A stretch of 64,000 bases of DNA from Wolbachia endosymbiont (group B) of Protocalliphora azurea (GCF_947251865.1 NZ_OX366394.1:868001-932000), one strand, 5' to 3'. Shown: positions 34,579 to 46,668, counted from the stretch's first letter. The notes: generated from the sequence alone by a model not told the origin. Made by a program: numbers and translations.

Positions 34579-34954
34579 CGCTACCTCCTTGTATTAAAAT
34601 ATCAAAATTAATTGTTGAATGTAAAACTTCATCATGCTGATTTATAACACAATTACTTTCCAAAATGGTCTCACTACTAATGCTCTTTACCACCAAGCCA
34701 ACATGCTTTATAGCAGCAAGCATGCTGCTTATATGATAAGTATATATGTCGCATGAAAATCTTACTTTTGTAGCAAAATTAGATAGCATATGCAGGTTAA
34801 CATAATTTACTATGCGCAATCTCAGATAAGGAATAGTAACCTGCTTAGGCAGGTAATCATAGATGTTAGTAACATATTTCTTTAAATCAGAGTTTGCTTT
34901 TAATGCTGCATAAATACTATCATACAACTCATTTATAATTTGAATTTTTTCCAT
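34553..34954 (-). CDS. Tail terminator-like protein (DUF3168, GTA g8 family)
   Basis: 133 aa from ATG 34954. A longer frame up to 35041 would read into dispersed repeat DNA and is rejected. The order of elements fits DUF3168: N-terminal helix (INELYDSIYAALKANSDLKKYV), NIYDYLPKQVTIPYLRL, central strands, then HSTINFDILIQ. It would cap the tail tube at the head-tail joint. Assignment rests on pattern plus position between g6- and g9-like genes. Confidence 0.65.
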   Translation of the reverse strand: MEKIQIINELYDSIYAALKANSDLKKYVTNIYDYLPKQVTIPYLRLRIVNYVNLHMLSNFATKVRFSCDIYTYHISSMLAAIKHVGLVVKSISSETILESNCVINQHDEVLHSTINFDILIQGGSDEQITAEN

Positions 34955-35290
34955 CTCACAGATACGTTTACGAAGATTGCAATTTGCAGGTACAACAGAT
35001 GGTATCATCCTAGTGCTTACTGCACGAACATTATCTGTCAAGAAGATGTCATCCCATCCCCAGACACTGGTTCACTTTATAATGATGTCGTTCCAGTAGC
35101 TCTTTCTTGTAATCCCAGTACTGGGATCCAGGAATTTTATTAAGTTGGTAAGCATAAAAGTAGCCGTTTTATTTTAAAATACAACGTTTTGATGATCATG
35201 AAAAAACTGGATCCCAGTACTGGGATGACATCGAAGGGGCTACTCGGATGACACCATCTGTTGTATCTGCTATTGAATGACAAACAGGAA
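34955..35290. repeat. Palindromic repeats where GTA g7 would be expected
   Basis: A non-coding insert between the g6- and g8-like genes: CCAGTACTGGGATCCAG at about 35118-35134 and its inverse at about 35209-35226 flank a spacer, with GTCATCCCA units further out (35047, and GGATGACACC near 35250). In known GTA clusters g7 lies here. No remnant of it is visible. Confidence 0.7.
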
Positions 35291-35821
35291 CTACAAAACA
35301 ACCTTTGGTTCGCGAAATGGAGAATACACCTTCTTTACCTCAGATAAATGGCTACTTACTTCTGATTCACGATTTTTATAGAGAGCAGAAACATGCTGTA
35401 TAATACCTAGCTTTATTTGCTCAGGAACACTATCATAACCAGCTTCATATACAACATCAGCCCTTATTATGTTCAAATAATTGAAAAATTCAATATAGCT
35501 TCCTATATCACTAAAATAATAACTAAGTTTTCTATTCTTATCAGTAGCCAATATTATTTTATTCACAGGACCATAGCTTAAATATATTCTACGAGGTATA
35601 TAACCTTCATATGAAACTTGCCACGTTTGCTTTACTAGAGACTTTTCCATATGCCACTGAGCATAATCAGTTGCCATAAAAATAAAACTTGAAATCAACT
35701 TATCATCTTGATCATTTTCAATTCGTAAAAAAGATTTAACCTCTCCTAAAGTTACTGGAAAAGATTTAGGCTTAGACTTACGTTGTATATTTATGATTGG
35801 ATACTTTAGTCTTGTTGACAT
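35291..35821 (-). CDS. Head-tail connector, phiE125 gp8/HK97 gp6-like (GTA g6)
   Basis: 176 aa. The N-terminal VTLGEVKSFLRIENDQDDKLI and ATDYAQWHMEKSLVKQTW, then RRIYLSYGPVNKIIL, follow the conserved scheme VTLxEAKxHLRV-DDxLI...AxxxxExxxxRxLxxQTW...I.LPxxPV..I of this connector family. About 20 residues before the stop lie the typical helical end segments. It joins capsid portal to tail. AGGAGGG stands before the ATG. Confidence 0.75.
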   Translation of the reverse strand: MSTRLKYPIINIQRKSKPKSFPVTLGEVKSFLRIENDQDDKLISSFIFMATDYAQWHMEKSLVKQTWQVSYEGYIPRRIYLSYGPVNKIILATDKNRKLSYYFSDIGSYIEFFNYLNIIRADVVYEAGYDSVPEQIKLGIIQHVSALYKNRESEVSSHLSEVKKVYSPFREPKVVL

Positions 35822-35923
35822 AACAACCCTCCTTTTCTATATATAGCTAAAATAAGTAAGACTTATCTATAAAAAATCTTACTTATTTTAGTTATCACTT
35901 AATATTAAATTGCAGCAGCAACT

Positions 35924-36202
35924 CTATCGTACAAGTATATTGAGAAGAGAACGTATTAACGCTGTTTCTCCTTTTTTTAGGCCGGATTTTAGTAGATTGA
36001 CATTCTGAGAATGAATGTTATTGAAAGTGAAGTTTAGCTCTTTAGCAAGTAGACTGCGAAATTTCTGCACACTTTCATATGCGATATTTTCAAGTTCATG
36101 TGCAAACTTATCTTGAGCTACAGCTGATATGTCTTCAACTTTCTCATTGAACTCTTCTAGCCTTCTTTCCTTACCTTTAAAATTTTTCGTAAAAGTTTTC
36201 AT
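35924..36202 (-). CDS. Small helical protein upstream of the g6-like gene
   Basis: 92 aa from ATG 36202 (a TTG at 36217 is in frame). Mostly helical and charged (KGKERRLEEFNEKVEDISAV), with no known motif; it has the look of a small phage morphogenesis protein, but I cannot match it. It lies 102 bp upstream of the g6-like gene on the same strand. Confidence 0.5.
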   Translation of the reverse strand: MKTFTKNFKGKERRLEEFNEKVEDISAVAQDKFAHELENIAYESVQKFRSLLAKELNFTFNNIHSQNVNLLKSGLKKGETALIRSLLNILVR

Positions 36203-36867
36203 ATTAATTGGCCTCAACTATTCTTATAATTATAATGACAATAAAAAGACTACCGAAGTAAAAAATTAGCACTACAATACTGCAAACAACAGCAGCACAC
36301 CAAACCGGTTCACTTTATAGCGTAAATTCAAGTATGTCATTCAAGTAGCCCTTTTTTGTCATCCCAGTGCCCAGACACTGGGATCCATGTTGCTCACAAG
36401 CAAACTAGCATAGAAAGGTGGTACAACGTTTTCGATGAGATTGCAGAAAGGCTGAATTCCAGCATCAAGTGCTATCTCTATAGGACTCCTCACTAATCCA
36501 AAATATTAATAAATTTACTAATTATAAAAAAGGCAAAAGGATCCCCACTTAGTGAGTTTGACCCTATAATAATTTAAACTGGCGCTGTAATAATGTGCTA
36601 ACGCTTAAAATAAGCGCGTTTTGGCTGAATGTAGAAAAAATAAAAAAGACATGCAGCCGCTATAATTTTATGTAATCCGCCAATAAGTACCTTAAGTTTT
36701 TTACTGAATTTTTGTTATTGAGCCTGCAGGTCAAAAACAAGTTTTGAGTCATAAATACCCTCAGTGTCATAATAAGGAAAGTTGGCAATATTTGTCAAGT
36801 AGTTTTCTTATCTTTTACAGGCATAATTTACATGCTACAATCAAATTTTCATAACTGGTGAATAAAA
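36203..36867. other. 665-bp intergenic region with repeat DNA
   Basis: 36310-36480 carries another palindromic unit (GTCATCCCAGTGCCCAGACA, TGGGATCC). 36602-36616 forms a small hairpin (CGCTTA-AAA-TAAGCG). The stretch around 36650-36790 looks like a further non-coding repeat. No tRNA or gene was found. Dut begins at 36868 with a weak ribosome-binding site (GGTG). Confidence 0.5.
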
Positions 36868-37329
36868 ATGCAAAGAGACAAAATTAAAGTAGAAATAAAA
36901 AAGTTATCACATGGCGAAAGCCTGCCTCTTCCCTGTTATGCAACTATGCAGAGTGCTGGCATGGATCTTTATGCTGCATTGAATGACTCTGCTGTTTTAA
37001 ATCCACTTGAGAGATTACTTGTTCCAACTGGAATTGTGATTGCAATACCAAACGGTTTTGAGGGGCAAATCCGCCCACGTTCTGGGCTTGCTGCAAAACA
37101 TGGAATCACTGTTTTAAATTCTCCGGGCACTATAGACTCCGATTATCGAGGTGAAGTTAAAGTTTGCCTAATCAATCTAAGTAATCAGCCATATGAAATA
37201 AAAAGAGGAGATAGAATTGCACAAATTCTTATCACTCCTGTACCTGAGATAATTTGGAACAACATAGAAGAATTCTATGCAAAAGAAACTGCTCGCAATG
37301 AAGGAGGCTTCGGCTCAAGTGGTAGATAA
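36868..37329 (+). CDS. dut: dUTP diphosphatase
   Basis: 153 aa trimeric dUTPase; hydrolyses dUTP to dUMP and diphosphate. All five motifs are present in order: [36 protein letters not shown] and [11 protein letters not shown] at the C-terminus. Stands alone. Confidence 0.96.
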   Translation: MQRDKIKVEIKKLSHGESLPLPCYATMQSAGMDLYAALNDSAVLNPLERLLVPTGIVIAIPNGFEGQIRPRSGLAAKHGITVLNSPGTIDSDYRGEVKVCLINLSNQPYEIKRGDRIAQILITPVPEIIWNNIEEFYAKETARNEGGFGSSGR

Positions 37330-37397
37330 TTTATTGTTTATAAGTTGACAATAATAATTCTTTACATACAACTTTAATTAATTTAAATGAGGCAATT

Positions 37398-37461
37398 ATG
37401 TTAATTTTTAAAAACCACCGTGGCCAGCTCCACAAAACAAATACTGCACTTTTAGTACTTA
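37398..37461 (+). pseudogene. 5' fragment of a membrane protein gene split by IS630
   Basis: Starts at ATG 37398 behind GAGG with a TTGACA box at about 37352. 21 codons (MLIFKNHRGQLHKTNTALLVL) then IS630. Removing the IS and one TA (37462-38561) makes the reading frame continue as ...LLVL-ITSLYVIGAAV into the piece at 38562-39184. Confidence 0.65.
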
Positions 37462-37543
37462 TACCAATTCCCACTATGCAAAGAACAGATAGACAATAAT
37501 GGGAAAGAAGTGATAATAAAGTAGATAAAATAGAGAGGTATAA

Positions 37544-38062
37544 ATGGCATTAAGGTCAAAACTATTAGACGAAAAAGTTGTAAATTTGGCGAAAGAAATG
37601 TTAAAAAAGGTCAGAAATAACGCATATGTTTCAAAAAAGTTACAAGCGGTGATAGCAGGAAAAGAAAGTAGTATAAGCGCTGTGGCAAGAATATGTAAAA
37701 TTTCAAGGACTGCTTTGACTGAATGGATAAAGCATCTAAAATTTGGTAGAGTAGAAAGATTATTTGCCCCGTCTCAGCGGCGAAGAAAAAGCAAATTAAA
37801 GAAAAATCAACGTGAGCAAATTGAAATATGGGTAGAAAGAAATCCAAATATTACTATTAAGGAAGTGCAGATAAAAATCTCAGAGGAATTTGGCCTAAAC
37901 ATTAGCAAATCAACAGTGCACCGTGAGATACAAAGGATGAAATTTTCTTATATAACACCGAGGCCAATGCACCATAAACAAGATAAAAACAAGCAAGAAG
38001 AGTTTAAAAAATACTTCAATAAAATAGTCAATTCCCACCCTGAAAAAGAGGTGTTTTTTTGA
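37544..38062 (+). CDS. IS630 transposase, N-terminal frame
   Basis: 172 aa. N-terminal helix-turn-helix domains (SAVARICKISRTALTEWIKH; ITIKEVQIKISEEFGLNISK) bind the IS ends. The frame ends at TGA directly after a run of seven T. The downstream frame begins in that run, so the product is either made by frameshifting or the gene is broken at this point. Confidence 0.88.
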   Translation: MALRSKLLDEKVVNLAKEMLKKVRNNAYVSKKLQAVIAGKESSISAVARICKISRTALTEWIKHLKFGRVERLFAPSQRRRKSKLKKNQREQIEIWVERNPNITIKEVQIKISEEFGLNISKSTVHREIQRMKFSYITPRPMHHKQDKNKQEEFKKYFNKIVNSHPEKEVFF

Positions 38063-38546
38063 TGAATCACGATTTGGAACTCATTCAAAAATCGGACACG
38101 GATGGTTTAAAAAAGGGGTCAGAACGCAGGTTAAAATGAAAATTGGTAGACAAAATTTCTATATCTACAGTGCGGTAAATCCAAGAAGTGGTAAGAAAAT
38201 CAGCCTACTTGCTCCATATGTAAACACTGATTGTATGAATATATTTCTGGAGCAGATGTCGAAAGATTTAGGCACGAAAAAAGCCTTTCTTGTAATGGAT
38301 TGTGCAAGTTGGCATAGATCAAAAAGTTTGAAATTTCAGGAAAACATTACCATTATATACTTGCCTCCTTATTCACCGGAACTGAATCCTGTTGAGAGGT
38401 TGTGGCAATATATCAAATACAATACTTTACGTAACAGAGTCTACGATACCATAGGCTTACTTGCAGATGTTCTGTGTAATTTTATTGTCAGTATTTCCAG
38501 CACTACTATTAAACGAGTTTGTAATGTTTCTTATTTGTTCGATTAG
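38058..38546 (+). CDS. IS630 transposase, DDE frame
   Basis: Open from the T7 run at 38054-38060: FDESRFG (first Asp), VMDCASWHRS (second Asp) and PPYSPELNPVERLWQYIK (Glu) form the DDE triad. The first ATG is at 38136, after the first Asp, so an independent product would be inactive; a +1 (or -2) frameshift is needed for a full enzyme. Confidence 0.88.
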   Translation, partial: FDESRFGTHSKIGHGWFKKGVRTQVKMKIGRQNFYIYSAVNPRSGKKISLLAPYVNTDCMNIFLEQMSKDLGTKKAFLVMDCASWHRSKSLKFQENITIIYLPPYSPELNPVERLWQYIKYNTLRNRVYDTIGLLADVLCNFIVSISSTTIKRVCNVSYLFD

Positions 38547-38559
38547 TAATGGAATTTGG

Positions 38560-39184
38560 TATTACTTCTCTGTATGTTATAGGCGCAGCAGTAGCACTTT
38601 CATCACCATATTTGATGTCTTCAACTTATATACTTGCTCCACTTGCAGCTTTTGCAGCTACACCACTTGGAATGAGTGTTTTAGCATTTGTTACTGTTGC
38701 ACTGATTAGTTTAGCAATATATTCCTTCATGAAAAATAATGAAATATCTGAACTTAAAGCTCCGAGAATTGTTGCTGGTAGCTCTCAAAGATACCTGATG
38801 TTGCAGGTAACAAATAAAGATCTTGAATTTATTGAAAAGAACTATAAGAACGAAAATGGTGAATATACTATAGATTTTACTAACTCAAAAGGCGAAGTAT
38901 TCAAAGCTGAGAGTTATGGTCAGATCAGATATATTGATAATCCTGATCCAATCTTGCTTGGCAACACTAAACTCCTTGATATACATCAGCTATACAAGAA
39001 GAAAGGGGATAGTACATTTGAACAGATAAATTGTGGACAGGAGTTAAAAACGTTAGGTTTAAACGTTGAAGAAAATAATGTTCAAGAACTAACCATCGAA
39101 TTTGTGCCAAGCTCAACTGTTAAATCATCAAAAGTTGAACAACAACAACAAGAGGAAGGAAAACCATTAAAAATTTTAGTATAA
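38560..39184 (+). pseudogene. 3' part of the membrane protein gene split by IS630
   Basis: Continues the 37398 fragment. Two hydrophobic segments (SLYVIGAAVALSSPYL..., LAAFAATPLGMSVLAFVTVALISLAIYSF) come first, then a ~110-residue soluble domain with YTIDFTNSKGEVFKA and LKTLGLNVEENNVQELTIEF. The LGLxxxxxxVxxLxI end resembles, weakly, the end of the domain in the paralogues at 21.7-25.1 kb. An ATG at 38549, formed from IS sequence, can restart translation. The restored gene would encode 228 aa. Function unknown. Confidence 0.65.
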
Positions 39185-39293
39185 AATAGGCAGACTAAAT
39201 AAGTCTGCCCTTCACTTTTTAGTGTTAGGTTACTTAAGCTTATTATAGAAGCTGTCTCAAAAAATAGATATTCACATACTTGTAAGAAATTTG

Positions 39294-39775
39294 CTAAGGA
39301 TTTTTATTTAGTCTGACTGCATCCTTTACCTTATCTAACAACCCATTAATAAAGCCAATTTTGTTTGGAGCATCAAGTAAATCAGATGCAATGTTAGTAT
39401 ATTCATTAATAACAATTGGTGCTGGTGTATCAAAATCAATTAACTCACATACTGCAATACGCAAAATAGATAAGCTTATAAGATTTAATCGTGAAAGTGA
39501 CCAGCTTGGGTGTAAATAAGACTCTATTATTTTATCATATTCTTCACTGCTTTTTATAACCTTACATAACAAGTTTTCTAAGAACTGATGTTCAAATTCT
39601 TCACATTCAAATATATCTTTCAACGTACTTATGTAGTCCTTAAGCTCACAATTTTCCAATTTAAAAGTGCTTTTGTTGTAACTTACAAAAATATTTGAAT
39701 AAGCAATTTGTACAGCAAGAAATCTTGCCGTACTTCTTTTTATGCGCCACTTTTTATCTACTGGTTTTTCCTCCA

Positions 39776-39776
<1 letters not shown>
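39294..39776 (-). CDS. nusB: Transcription antitermination factor NusB
   Basis: 160 aa all-helical NusB fold; binds boxA RNA with NusE (S10). [11 protein letters not shown] at the start, LIxxSLxRIAxxEL seen as [15 protein letters not shown], and [29 protein letters not shown] at the end are family hallmarks. Its ATG overlaps the ribH stop (TAATG). Confidence 0.92.
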
Positions 39777-41957
<2,181 letters not shown>

Positions 41958-42004
41958 TTATTTTTAATAATAGCTTTTAACGCTAATCTTAAAAATTTAC
42001 TCTT

Positions 42005-42529
42005 ATGGCTTCAAATTTTAATAATATGAATGCAGCAAAAAATCTAGTTATTTGGCTACTGATAATAGTCATTACTGCAATGTTTATTGATTCACAAGGG
42101 GATAAACTAAGCAATAGGTTTCTGAGCACTTTTCTACCGTACAAAGGAAGGGTTCAAAATGGCGGAAGTATTGAATTTACAAAGTCATACGATGGACACT
42201 TTTATATTCAAGCTCAAGTCAATGATCGTAATATAACGTTTTTGCTTGATACCGGAGCAACTGATATTGTTCTATCGCAAAAAGATGCGTTACATGCTGG
42301 TATTAACTTACAAAACATTCAAGACTTTAAAATATATGAAACTGCAAAAGGTCAAATAAAAGCTGGTGTTGTTCACATCCCTCAAGTTAAAATAGGAAAT
42401 TTTTTAATTAATGATGTACACGCTAGTGTTAATACTCACTCTATGTCCCATTCATTACTTGGTATGAGCTTTTTGAGATATTTTCATTTCACTATTAGGG
42501 ATAATAAGCTAATATTATATCGTAGTTAA
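42005..42529 (+). CDS. Membrane-anchored retropepsin-like aspartic protease (TIGR02281 type)
   Basis: 174 aa. One helix (residues 12-28), then a single-lobe aspartic protease: FLLDTGATDIVLS with catalytic D82-T-G, the flap region AKGQIKAGVVHIPQVKIGN, and SLLGMSFLRYF near the end. It should work as a homodimer in the periplasm, tethered to the inner membrane. This alphaproteobacterial family is related to Rickettsia RC1339/APRc. Substrate unknown. Confidence 0.88.
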   Translation: MASNFNNMNAAKNLVIWLLIIVITAMFIDSQGDKLSNRFLSTFLPYKGRVQNGGSIEFTKSYDGHFYIQAQVNDRNITFLLDTGATDIVLSQKDALHAGINLQNIQDFKIYETAKGQIKAGVVHIPQVKIGNFLINDVHASVNTHSMSHSLLGMSFLRYFHFTIRDNKLILYRS

Positions 42530-42534
42530 ACGTT

Positions 42535-43410
42535 CTATACTCTACTTATCAACGCTCTGCAGGTCAATATAGGAGCAGAGATAAATATTGCGGAACAGGT
42601 GCCGATTGCAATGCCAAAAGAAATGATTAAGCAGAAGTCTCTGACCACACCTGTACAAATCAGCACTAAAGGAAGAGCAGCAAGAAGAGTAGTACCTGAA
42701 GTTAACATAGTACGAAATAGTGTAGAATTAATGCTAGCATCAACTATTTCATCCATTTCTACATCTTTTCTATTTTTTTTATACTCTCGAATCCGATCGT
42801 ATATAACCACTGAATTATTGATTGAATAGCCAATCACGGTAAGTAGAGCTGCAACTGATGAAATATTAAACTCAATACTCGTTAAGCTGATAAAGCCAAG
42901 AGTTAAAATCACATCATGGATCAGTGCCATTATTCCACCAAGTCCACACTGCCAGCTAAATCTAAGCCAAACATAAAAAAATATTCCAATAATTGCAATT
43001 AACATGGCTGATATCCCTTCAAATATCTGCGTTGAGCCTATTTGTGGACCAACATAATCTATTTTACGATAAGTTACTAAATTACCTAATTTGCTTTCTA
43101 ATATACTTTTAACCTTTTTAATTTTATCTTCATCTCCCTCATCTTTAAACCGCACAACTAAGTTATCACCAGCTTTTGAACTCTGTATCGTAAATCCACT
43201 CTCTTTTAATATACCGAGAATAGCATCATCCTTGCTTGAAGATTTTATCTCTATCAAAATTCCACCTGTAAAGTCTATACCCAAATTCATTCCACGCAGC
43301 ATAAAAGTAAGCATTGAAAAAATGATAAGAATAACGCTAACAAGTGCTGTCAAATTTCTATATTTACTAAATCTTATATCAAGATTATCTGGAATAAGTC
43401 TAATTGCCAT
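42535..43410 (-). CDS. secF: Protein translocase subunit SecF
   Basis: 291 aa, six helices with a periplasmic loop after helix 1. [16 protein letters not shown] near 40 and [27 protein letters not shown] near 190 are the SecD/SecF signatures. Works with SecD (not in this window) in proton-driven export. Confidence 0.95.
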   Translation of the reverse strand: MAIRLIPDNLDIRFSKYRNLTALVSVILIIFSMLTFMLRGMNLGIDFTGGILIEIKSSSKDDAILGILKESGFTIQSSKAGDNLVVRFKDEGDEDKIKKVKSILESKLGNLVTYRKIDYVGPQIGSTQIFEGISAMLIAIIGIFFYVWLRFSWQCGLGGIMALIHDVILTLGFISLTSIEFNISSVAALLTVIGYSINNSVVIYDRIREYKKNRKDVEMDEIVDASINSTLFRTMLTSGTTLLAALPLVLICTGVVRDFCLIISFGIAIGTCSAIFISAPILTCRALISRV

Positions 43411-43567
43411 ATTTCCTACTTAAATTGTGATTTTATATACTTTTTAAGCAATCGACTAGCTATTTTCTCTTAGCTTATACTAATAATGATCTTTGATTTA
43501 CTTAATCTACTTGAACAAGATATTTGATCAAAAAAATGAAAACAGCCTGGTTGTCATTAATAAAGTG

Positions 43568-44950
43568 CTACTTAAACATCTTTTTTAATCGATTGATTTC
43601 ATCAGCAAATTTTGGGTCAGTTCTTATGAAATTTTCCACTTGTTTGACTGCGTGTATAACAGTAGCATGATCTCTACCACCAAAATTTCTTCCAATATCT
43701 GGTAAACTTTTTTGCGTAAACTTCTTTGCGAAATACATAGCTATTTGTCTCGGCCTCGCAAGACTGCGGAGCCTTCTATTAGATTGCATATCTGCAATCT
43801 TTATATTGAAAAATTCAGCTATTTTTTTCTGTATTTCTTCTATTGTGATTGACCTATGATTTGACCTAAGAAGATCAATTAGGGTCTCACTAGCTGATTC
43901 TACTGTCATGCTTCTTCCAATTAAAGAGGTATGAGCAACCTTATTTAATGCTCCTTCTAGTTCTCTTATATTGGATTTTATATTCCTTGCCAAAAATTCT
44001 AGGACATCCTTTGGAACATACATATTCATTCGTTCCACTTTCGCCTGCAATATACCAAGTCTTAATTCAAAAGTTGTTTCATTAATATCTGCAACTAATC
44101 CCCAACCAAGTCGTGATTTTATTCTTTCTTCTACTCCATCAAGATCACTAGGAGACCTATCAGCTGATATAACCAATTGTTTATTTTGGTCTATCAATGC
44201 ATTGAAAGTGTGAAAAAATTCTTCTTGTGTACTATCTTTACCACTGATAAATTGCACATCATCTACCATCAATACATCTACTGATCTAAATTGCTCTTTA
44301 AATAACATAATATCTTTGCTCCGCAGCGCCGTAATATATTGATACATAAATTTCTCTGCTGATAAATATACCACTTTTCTTTTTGCTGACGGAGAATTGA
44401 CTATGTCCCAAGCTATAGCATGCATTAAATGTGTTTTACCAAGTCCCACTCCACCATATAGAAATAAAGGGTTGCTTCCTGATATTGGATCTATAGATTC
44501 CGCTACACGCTTTGCCGCTGTAAATGCTAACTCATTTGACTTTCCTACCACAAAATTATCAAAAGTGAATCTGGTATCTAGTGGTGAACCAAGATTATGA
44601 TTATTTTCCTCTCTATTTTTTAGTATCGTATTAGAATTTGAATTTCTTTCTTCAATTAATTGAATATCAATAGAACATACACTTTGATCTTCGCTTTGCC
44701 ATAATGACAATATTTTTTCCATGTAGTGAACTGTAATCCACTCCTTTATAAATCTTGTTGGTACAGACAACAAAACTTCTCCATTTCTGTTGCTGATAAA
44801 TCTTAGTGAACTCAGCCAGCTGTTATATGTTGCTTCTCCATAGAGATTATGGAGATAATTTTGGATTTTTTCCCAAGTAACATTGTGGTCCGTTACTGTA
44901 ATAATCTGATCAAAAAACATAGTAGAAACCTTAGGGTTAGTTAAGTTCAT
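43568..44950 (-). CDS. dnaA: Chromosomal replication initiator DnaA
   Basis: 460 aa from ATG 44950. The frame is open to 44998 and another ATG is at 44920, so the start is uncertain. Domain I ([21 protein letters not shown]), AAA+ domain III with Walker [10 protein letters not shown] near residue 166 and Walker [14 protein letters not shown], and domain IV ending in [17 protein letters not shown], the DnaA-box-binding signature. All key residues are present. Confidence 0.93.
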   Translation of the reverse strand: MNLTNPKVSTMFFDQIITVTDHNVTWEKIQNYLHNLYGEATYNSWLSSLRFISNRNGEVLLSVPTRFIKEWITVHYMEKILSLWQSEDQSVCSIDIQLIEERNSNSNTILKNREENNHNLGSPLDTRFTFDNFVVGKSNELAFTAAKRVAESIDPISGSNPLFLYGGVGLGKTHLMHAIAWDIVNSPSAKRKVVYLSAEKFMYQYITALRSKDIMLFKEQFRSVDVLMVDDVQFISGKDSTQEEFFHTFNALIDQNKQLVISADRSPSDLDGVEERIKSRLGWGLVADINETTFELRLGILQAKVERMNMYVPKDVLEFLARNIKSNIRELEGALNKVAHTSLIGRSMTVESASETLIDLLRSNHRSITIEEIQKKIAEFFNIKIADMQSNRRLRSLARPRQIAMYFAKKFTQKSLPDIGRNFGGRDHATVIHAVKQVENFIRTDPKFADEINRLKKMFK

Positions 44951-45276
44951 ATACCACACCAAGAAAGAATAATAATCAGAAAGATGCAAGATAATCAATA
45001 GCTTACTGTAAGATAAAAAGCTAACACTACTTAATACATATCTAAAATTATGAGGATTTTTTGACGAGTTGTAAAGAGTATAAAAGCACTAAAATTGATC
45101 ATTTTTTTGAAATAAAAACAATCAATTTGTAAATGTCGCTTGTACCGAGGATTAGAAGTATGTTATTAAAAAATAGTAATATATTATGTATAAATAAGAT
45201 ATTAAATTTACTGATAAATAAGTAAAGTACTTGTATAAATATAGCTGATTTAGTATAAATTTATTGAAGTAAATTT
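44951..45276. other. AT-rich gap between dnaA and the GS-like gene
   Basis: 326 bp of about 75-80% A+T holding the divergent upstream regions of dnaA and the next gene. No cluster of TTATNCACA DnaA boxes is visible, so I do not call an origin here. Wolbachia origins are, from memory, located elsewhere. Confidence 0.4.
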
Positions 45277-46014
45277 GTGATTATATTAAGTAATTTGAGT
45301 CATAATACTGTATTCGGTATTGAACTGGAGTTTTACACTGAGGGAATAAAAAAAGAATATTTATTTCTGAATAGCATCAAAAATAAAATAGCTTCTCTTG
45401 GATTTTTTTGTGAGAAAGAGAGTTCTTTAAACCAATACGAGATAAAAAGTAATTGTTATACGAGTCCTGATAATTTAATTATGCATTTTGAGTTAGTAAA
45501 AAAATTACTGATTGGAACAGCACAAGAGTTCGATGGTAATGTTTCTTTTAAAGCAAAACCTTATTTGGATAGAGCAGGCAGCGCACTAAATGTACATGTT
45601 AGCCTCATGGATTCAAATAATAATAACTTATTTTATGGCAATAAGCAAAAATATAGTGACCACCTGATTCACAGCATAGGTGGATTATGTGCAATGATGA
45701 AAAAACATATGTTGTTTTTTGCTCCAAATGATGATTCATATTTAAGATTTCAGTACCCAGATATTCATACTCCAACTACGATTAGTTGGGGAGTGAATAA
45801 CAGAACTGCTGCGATAAGAATTCCCTATTTTGGCAACGATTCCAAAAGATGCCGCCTAGAGCACCGTGTTCCTGGAGCAGATTGTAACCTTGAAAAAGTA
45901 CTCACAGCAATAACTGAAGGTATAGTTTTTGGTATAGAGAACAAAATTGCTCCGCCAAATAGAGTGTATGGCATTGCATCTGATCCTCAATATAAGATGG
46001 AGAGTTTGATATAG
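45277..46014 (+). CDS. Truncated glutamine synthetase-like protein
   Basis: 245 aa, about half the length of GlnA, starting at GTG 45277. It matches the C-terminal catalytic part of GS: FKAKPYLDRAGSALNVHVSLMD (the HVHxSLWD block), ISWGVNNRTAAIRIPY (NRSAAIRIP) and CRLEHRVPGADCNLEKVLTA (RxEHRxPDxxxNPY). The first ~30 residues FGIELEFYTE carry the metal-binding ExE-like start, so the middle of GS is deleted yet the frame is neat. It may be a specialised ligase or a non-enzymatic relic. A full glnA is not in this window. Confidence 0.75.
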   Translation: MIILSNLSHNTVFGIELEFYTEGIKKEYLFLNSIKNKIASLGFFCEKESSLNQYEIKSNCYTSPDNLIMHFELVKKLLIGTAQEFDGNVSFKAKPYLDRAGSALNVHVSLMDSNNNNLFYGNKQKYSDHLIHSIGGLCAMMKKHMLFFAPNDDSYLRFQYPDIHTPTTISWGVNNRTAAIRIPYFGNDSKRCRLEHRVPGADCNLEKVLTAITEGIVFGIENKIAPPNRVYGIASDPQYKMESLI

Positions 46015-46017
46015 CAA

Positions 46018-46668
46018 CTACCTGTTAAACCCTAACCCATTAAACTCCTTTGAGGTAATTGGCCATTCTAGCACTTTCCTCACATCATTATTTACATTCC
46101 CATACTGTAATAGCAAGTCTGCAGCAGATAGTTTCTGCGTACTTTTAGATGATCCAAGCCCTATATTGGTAAGGTTGCTCGGTGGCTGCTCAGGAAGTGG
46201 ATTACCAAGTGCATCCATGTGTTTAGGTAAAGGTTCCATAACAATATTTGTAGCACTAGAAACGAAATGACTATCTGTAGTATCAGCACTTTTAGAAAGT
46301 GAATTACCTTTGAAATCCATATGTTTAGGTAGTCCATTTTTCATTTCTTCTTCTGCTCTTTTATTTTTTAATTCTTCTTCTAGCTCAGTTTCAGTTCTTT
46401 TTGGTTCTTTTACGGTATCTTTTTCTTCACCTTCATCAACACTGCTATACCCTTCATCTTCTGACATATCATCAGTTTTAACAGACTTAGGTCTTGCTTT
46501 ATTAAGCAATGAAAGTAATGCGTAAGTAACTGCAGCAGCAGTAACTATAATGGCTATCTTTGCAGCAATGTGAATCACTGTCAAAAATACTAAGGTTGAT
46601 GAAAGCCCAATCAACCCAGATACGATCACTTTATTCTTGCCTTCTGTCACACTTAAAACTGCTACCAT
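46018..46668 (-). CDS. Small membrane protein with charged tail
   Basis: 216 aa. Two hydrophobic helices at about 12-53 (GLIGLSSTLVFLTVIHIAAK, IAIIVTAAAVTYALLSLL), then a charged, probably unstructured tail with an EDEGYSSVDEGEEKD stretch and a repeated LPKHMDxxGNxL motif (about 113 and 146). It converges with the GS-like gene, stops 3 bp apart. Family unknown. Confidence 0.65.
   Translation of the reverse strand: MVAVLSVTEGKNKVIVSGLIGLSSTLVFLTVIHIAAKIAIIVTAAAVTYALLSLLNKARPKSVKTDDMSEDEGYSSVDEGEEKDTVKEPKRTETELEEELKNKRAEEEMKNGLPKHMDFKGNSLSKSADTTDSHFVSSATNIVMEPLPKHMDALGNPLPEQPPSNLTNIGLGSSKSTQKLSAADLLLQYGNVNNDVRKVLEWPITSKEFNGLGFNR

Larger units (their letters stand above)
37462..38559 (+). mobile_element. 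IS630-family element, copy 1
   Basis: About 1.1 kb; ends TACCAATTCCCA on the left and, inverted, CCAAATTCCAT on the right; TA dinucleotides flank it, as expected for IS630/Tc1 elements that target TA. It contains a helix-turn-helix frame and a DDE frame. Exact ends are uncertain by 2 bp. Confidence 0.85.

Noticed and set aside
34955..35041. GTG start adding 29 residues to the g8-like protein
   Set aside because: The extension is translated dispersed-repeat DNA (GGTATCATCC region), and the ATG at 34954 fits the family start.
44951..45276. Possible replication origin next to dnaA
   Set aside because: AT-rich but no cluster of DnaA boxes seen; Wolbachia origins are not known to lie at dnaA.
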